Origin: Verrucomicrobiota bacterium
GTDB lineage: Bacteria; Verrucomicrobiota; Verrucomicrobiia; Limisphaerales; SXQI01
Assembly: GCA_008933045.1 (NCBI GenBank)
Contig: WBXJ01000160.1
Span: 1-6,799 of the forward strand
Reading direction: 5' to 3'
DNA: 6,799 nt
Part shown: positions 4,052-6,799 of the stretch, piece by piece
How positions within the stretch are numbered: position 1 is the first letter of the stretch
Layout of the letters: each line of letters opens with the position of its first letter
The notes under the pieces: generated by a model
The model's input: the letters and a program-made list of their open reading frames with translations, nothing else
Told to the model about the DNA's origin: nothing
The model's database searches: none
Position numbers and translations under genes: made by a program

Positions 4052-6799
4052 GTGAAAACTAATGGACTCCAACGGTGTCAACGAGGGGTAGTGAGCAGAT
4101 TCCTCATGTTTCTCCTGGCGGTCTGTATTGGTTTGGATCAGGCACAAGCAGAACGTGGCGTGCAAATTCGTTCGTTCCCGTTAGGCGAAGGGTATTATAC
4201 CACGTTGACGGTTAGTCCTCGGGGCAATGTTTTGGCAAATCATAGCGAGGCACCGATCGTGACAATTCTCGACGGTTATGAGCAACGAAATATTCCTGCG
4301 GATGGGTTGGTCAACAACAAGGTGTATGAGAGTCGTTCGGGGCAATTGTGGTCGATCGATGCAGGAGGGCTTCTTTTTTATGACCGTGGCAAATGGAGCC
4401 GACATTCCGTGCCGGGGATCGCGTCGGAATTAAGAAATAATGCGACGTGGCAATTTCGAGCGATTTCTTTAGTTCCGGCGGAGCTGAATCATGTGTTAGT
4501 GCTGCTGCCGAATTCGTTGATCGAATATGATGCATCAACCCGTCAACTGACCGTCTTGAAAGAGGCATCGGAGTTGCCTGTGCAACGGTTTCTGGAAATG
4601 CAGGAATCATCGGATGGCGGTCTTTGGATCACCACTTCTGATGGCTTTATCAAAGTAGCACCGCCGTTGCGAAAAATCACTTCTGAGACGATCTGGCAGA
4701 TGTACCGACTCCCTGCGGAGAGTGGAGTCCAGAACCTGCAACGTCCGTTTGAAGATGCGGACATGACGGTTATCACGGTGGGAACGTTGGATGAAAGTCC
4801 CGTTCGCAAAGCGGTGGTGCGACTCATCAAAGGTCAAATCGAAATCGAACCTTTGACGGAAGATCGAGTGCGGCAGGTGTGGAAAGTGTGGGATAAGTCT
4901 GAATGGGCGATGTGTTTTAGTTCGCTGCTACGAAGGGATAATGGGCACCAGAGCCCCTTTACTCGTCAACCTCAGGCAGGACCCAATTACGATGTCGCGT
5001 TGCAGACAAATGGAGTCTTTTGGATTGCGACACCCGAGGGAGTTTCTCGTTACGCTCCCGCTCTCTGGCGCCCGCCGGTCGCGTTGTCGAGCTTCGAAGG
5101 ATCGGTGCATGCCGTGCATTTTGATTTCAAGGAGGGCGTGGCCTACGTCGCTGGCCCTGATGGGTTGCTGCGTTATCGTGAAGGGGTAAGTTCGTTGGTG
5201 CCTTGGCCTAATGATTTCGAGCCGGCTTTTCAGTTTTATGATTCGATTTACACTTTAGCTGACGGTCGGTTAGCACTTTCATCCAACGGGCGATCGCTCA
5301 TTTATTCTCCGACCACGGGACAATTCGATTCGATCGTTCATCCCGCTCAACGATTTGTTAGAATCATCGGGCAGTTTTCCGATGGGGTGCTTTGTGTGAG
5401 AACCACGAAACGCGATAACCCGAACGTGTTTCATATCGAGACATTCGATGGCACGGGGTTTCATCATTTTCTTGAACCAGAACCTGATTGGGGGTGGGCG
5501 AATGAGTTGTGGTTCATGACTCAGACTTCAGGCGGCGATGTTTGGCTCGGCGGCCCGGGTGGGTTGGCTGTGAAGCGTCAAGGGGAACGCACGGTGACGG
5601 CACCCGATGCCAACTCGGGACTGATAGGTGAACGGTTGACGTGTTTGGCGGAGGTGGGTGCGGATCGCCTCTGGGTGGGCACCATGGATGGAATCTACGA
5701 GCTTCGAGGGAGGCAATGGGAGTTAATCTTAGGTAATCTCGAGCGAGTCCACACGATTCAAAAAGGTCGCGATGGTTCGGTTTGGGTAGCAACCGGAGGA
5801 GGCATATTGCATTTCGTTGGAGGGCTTTGGTTGACCTACGATACGGACGAGGGCTTGCCTTCGAGGGTTGTCTACGAAGTGGCTTTGGATCCACAAGGGC
5901 AGGTGTGGGCTGGCACGTCGAGAGGTGTGGCGGTGTATCATGCCGAGGCCGATTTGGATTCGCCTCGCACAGCGCTGCCTCAGATCGAGGAAGTGGGAGA
6001 TTACGGGAAAGGAGTGACGGTGAGGTTTTCAGGGAAGGATAAGTGGGATTATACGGCGCAGAACCGCCTGTTTTTTTCGTATCGCCTCGATGAAGGTATG
6101 TGGTCCTCGTTCACCAATGTTGCGGTCCAACGATTTCGAGAAGCTGGAGCCGGTGATCATACGGTCGAAGTGCGAGCGATGGATCGGAACGGTAACAAGG
6201 ATGCCAACACAACCTCACTCGCTTTTAGCGTGACTGTGCCTTGGTCCCGTGATCCTCGATTGGTGGGTGTCACTGTTTTAGGTTTGGTGATTATCGGCTT
6301 TTTTGCAGGGCTAGCGATTAATCGTCACTTGCGATTGATGCGCAGTTACGCAGAGGTGGAAAAAATTGTCGAACAACGCACTCGTGAGCTAGATCGGGCA
6401 AACCAAGAATTACTCCATAGTCAGAAGATGCGGGCTCTCGGAACTTTGGCTGCGGGTATCGCCCACGACTTCAACAACATCCTTTCGATCGTTAAAGGCT
6501 CAGCTCAGATCATCGGTTCACATCTAGAAGATCGGGAGAAAATTCGCACTCGAGTGGATCGAATCGAGAAGGTGGTGGAACAAGGAGCCGGGATCGTCCG
6601 TGCCATGTTAGGGTTGGGGCGCATTGAAGAACAAACTTTGGTTGTTTGCAATTTACAGGATCTGTTGGTCGAAACTGTGCGACTTTTGGGAGATCACCGA
6701 TTGCCGCCGGAGGTTCACATTCGGGTGGAACTTCAGGATCCACCGCCCATCGCCGCTTGTGCCCGTGAGGTGCTTCAACAAATGTTGCTCAATCTGATT
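4052..6799 (+). CDS. Membrane sensor histidine kinase with periplasmic beta-propeller and Y_Y_Y domain (3' partial)
   Basis: The frame is open for 916 codons to the right edge, where it is cut inside the ATPase domain. The first GTG (4052) lies 7 nt after the peptidase stop. A GTG at 4091 (just after GAGGGG) or an ATG at 4106 are alternative starts; none has well-spaced ribosome binding. A signal peptide follows (FLMFLLAVCIGL, with cleavage after AQA). Residues about 40-640 form a propeller of Reg_prop-type repeats with W-containing motifs near W100, W192, W324, W498, W541, W578 and W619. The last four are spaced about 40 residues apart, for example QVWAGTSRGVAVYH. Residues about 645-733 are a Y_Y_Y-like domain (SYRLDEGMWSSF, then HTVEVRAMDRNG). 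One membrane helix spans about 737-756, followed by a charged coiled coil (757-800). The HisKA domain has phospho-acceptor H805 in AAGIAHDFNN. The N-box is cut after LLNLI. It probably senses an extracellular ligand, perhaps a glycan as in Bacteroidetes hybrid systems, but no ligand can be inferred. A receiver or DNA-binding domain may follow outside the window. Confidence 0.93.
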   Translation, partial: MKTNGLQRCQRGVVSRFLMFLLAVCIGLDQAQAERGVQIRSFPLGEGYYTTLTVSPRGNVLANHSEAPIVTILDGYEQRNIPADGLVNNKVYESRSGQLWSIDAGGLLFYDRGKWSRHSVPGIASELRNNATWQFRAISLVPAELNHVLVLLPNSLIEYDASTRQLTVLKEASELPVQRFLEMQESSDGGLWITTSDGFIKVAPPLRKITSETIWQMYRLPAESGVQNLQRPFEDADMTVITVGTLDESPVRKAVVRLIKGQIEIEPLTEDRVRQVWKVWDKSEWAMCFSSLLRRDNGHQSPFTRQPQAGPNYDVALQTNGVFWIATPEGVSRYAPALWRPPVALSSFEGSVHAVHFDFKEGVAYVAGPDGLLRYREGVSSLVPWPNDFEPAFQFYDSIYTLADGRLALSSNGRSLIYSPTTGQFDSIVHPAQRFVRIIGQFSDGVLCVRTTKRDNPNVFHIETFDGTGFHHFLEPEPDWGWANELWFMTQTSGGDVWLGGPGGLAVKRQGERTVTAPDANSGLIGERLTCLAEVGADRLWVGTMDGIYELRGRQWELILGNLERVHTIQKGRDGSVWVATGGGILHFVGGLWLTYDTDEGLPSRVVYEVALDPQGQVWAGTSRGVAVYHAEADLDSPRTALPQIEEVGDYGKGVTVRFSGKDKWDYTAQNRLFFSYRLDEGMWSSFTNVAVQRFREAGAGDHTVEVRAMDRNGNKDANTTSLAFSVTVPWSRDPRLVGVTVLGLVIIGFFAGLAINRHLRLMRSYAEVEKIVEQRTRELDRANQELLHSQKMRALGTLAAGIAHDFNNILSIVKGSAQIIGSHLEDREKIRTRVDRIEKVVEQGAGIVRAMLGLGRIEEQTLVVCNLQDLLVETVRLLGDHRLPPEVHIRVELQDPPPIAACAREVLQQMLLNLI

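Noticed and set aside
4062..4091. A nine-codon frame (ATG to TAG) between the peptidase and the later GTG of the kinase, its stop overlapping that GTG
   Set aside because: It looks like a possible coupling leader, but it has no ribosome site, runs inside the kinase frame if the GTG at 4052 is used, and is short enough to be chance.
5514..5894. A 126-codon open frame on the minus strand opposite the kinase propeller
   Set aside because: The opposite strand encodes regular Reg_prop repeats in an uninterrupted frame. The antisense product is Pro- and Arg-rich with no recognisable fold.

Overview
The window looks like ordinary chromosomal DNA from a Gram-negative bacterium of roughly 50-55% GC. 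Verrucomicrobiota or a neighbouring PVC-type lineage is my best guess. It rests on weak Shine-Dalgarno signals, exported amidase and kinase proteins, and a periplasmic beta-propeller/Y_Y_Y sensor kinase in a mixed housekeeping cluster. This is inference from style only, because no taxonomic marker gene is present.

Layout. (1) Positions 1-120 hold the last 39 codons of an unidentified plus-strand gene. (2) Positions 121-192 form a convergent intergenic gap with a strong hairpin. (3) Positions 193-1230, minus strand, encode an exported N-acetylmuramoyl-L-alanine amidase with a stalk-like N-terminal domain. (4) Positions 1231-1328 are a divergent intergenic gap with candidate promoters in both directions. 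(5) Positions 1329-6799, plus strand, are a tightly packed run of four genes: a stand-alone degenerate receiver protein, a HemW-like radical SAM protein, an M42-like zinc peptidase, and a large membrane sensor histidine kinase that runs off the right edge. The first three genes are joined by ATGA start/stop overlaps. The kinase starts 7 nt after the peptidase stop, or 46 nt after it if the second GTG is used.

How they fit together. The amidase cleaves peptidoglycan in the periplasm and is transcribed away from the operon. In the operon, the HemW homologue (heme delivery) and the peptidase are housekeeping-type functions. They lie between a receiver-only protein at the head and a kinase at the tail. 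The receiver keeps a phospho-acceptor-like Asp but appears to lack the acidic pair and the conserved Lys. The kinase has a signal peptide, a periplasmic propeller, a Y_Y_Y domain, one membrane segment, a coiled coil and a HisKA domain. Whether receiver and kinase form one pathway cannot be decided from this window.

I found no mobile elements, CRISPR arrays, tRNA or rRNA genes, or long repeats. There is no clear sign of a wholly new system. The points most worth a second look are the atypical receiver, its linkage to the kinase, and a Glu at a metal-ligand position of the peptidase.
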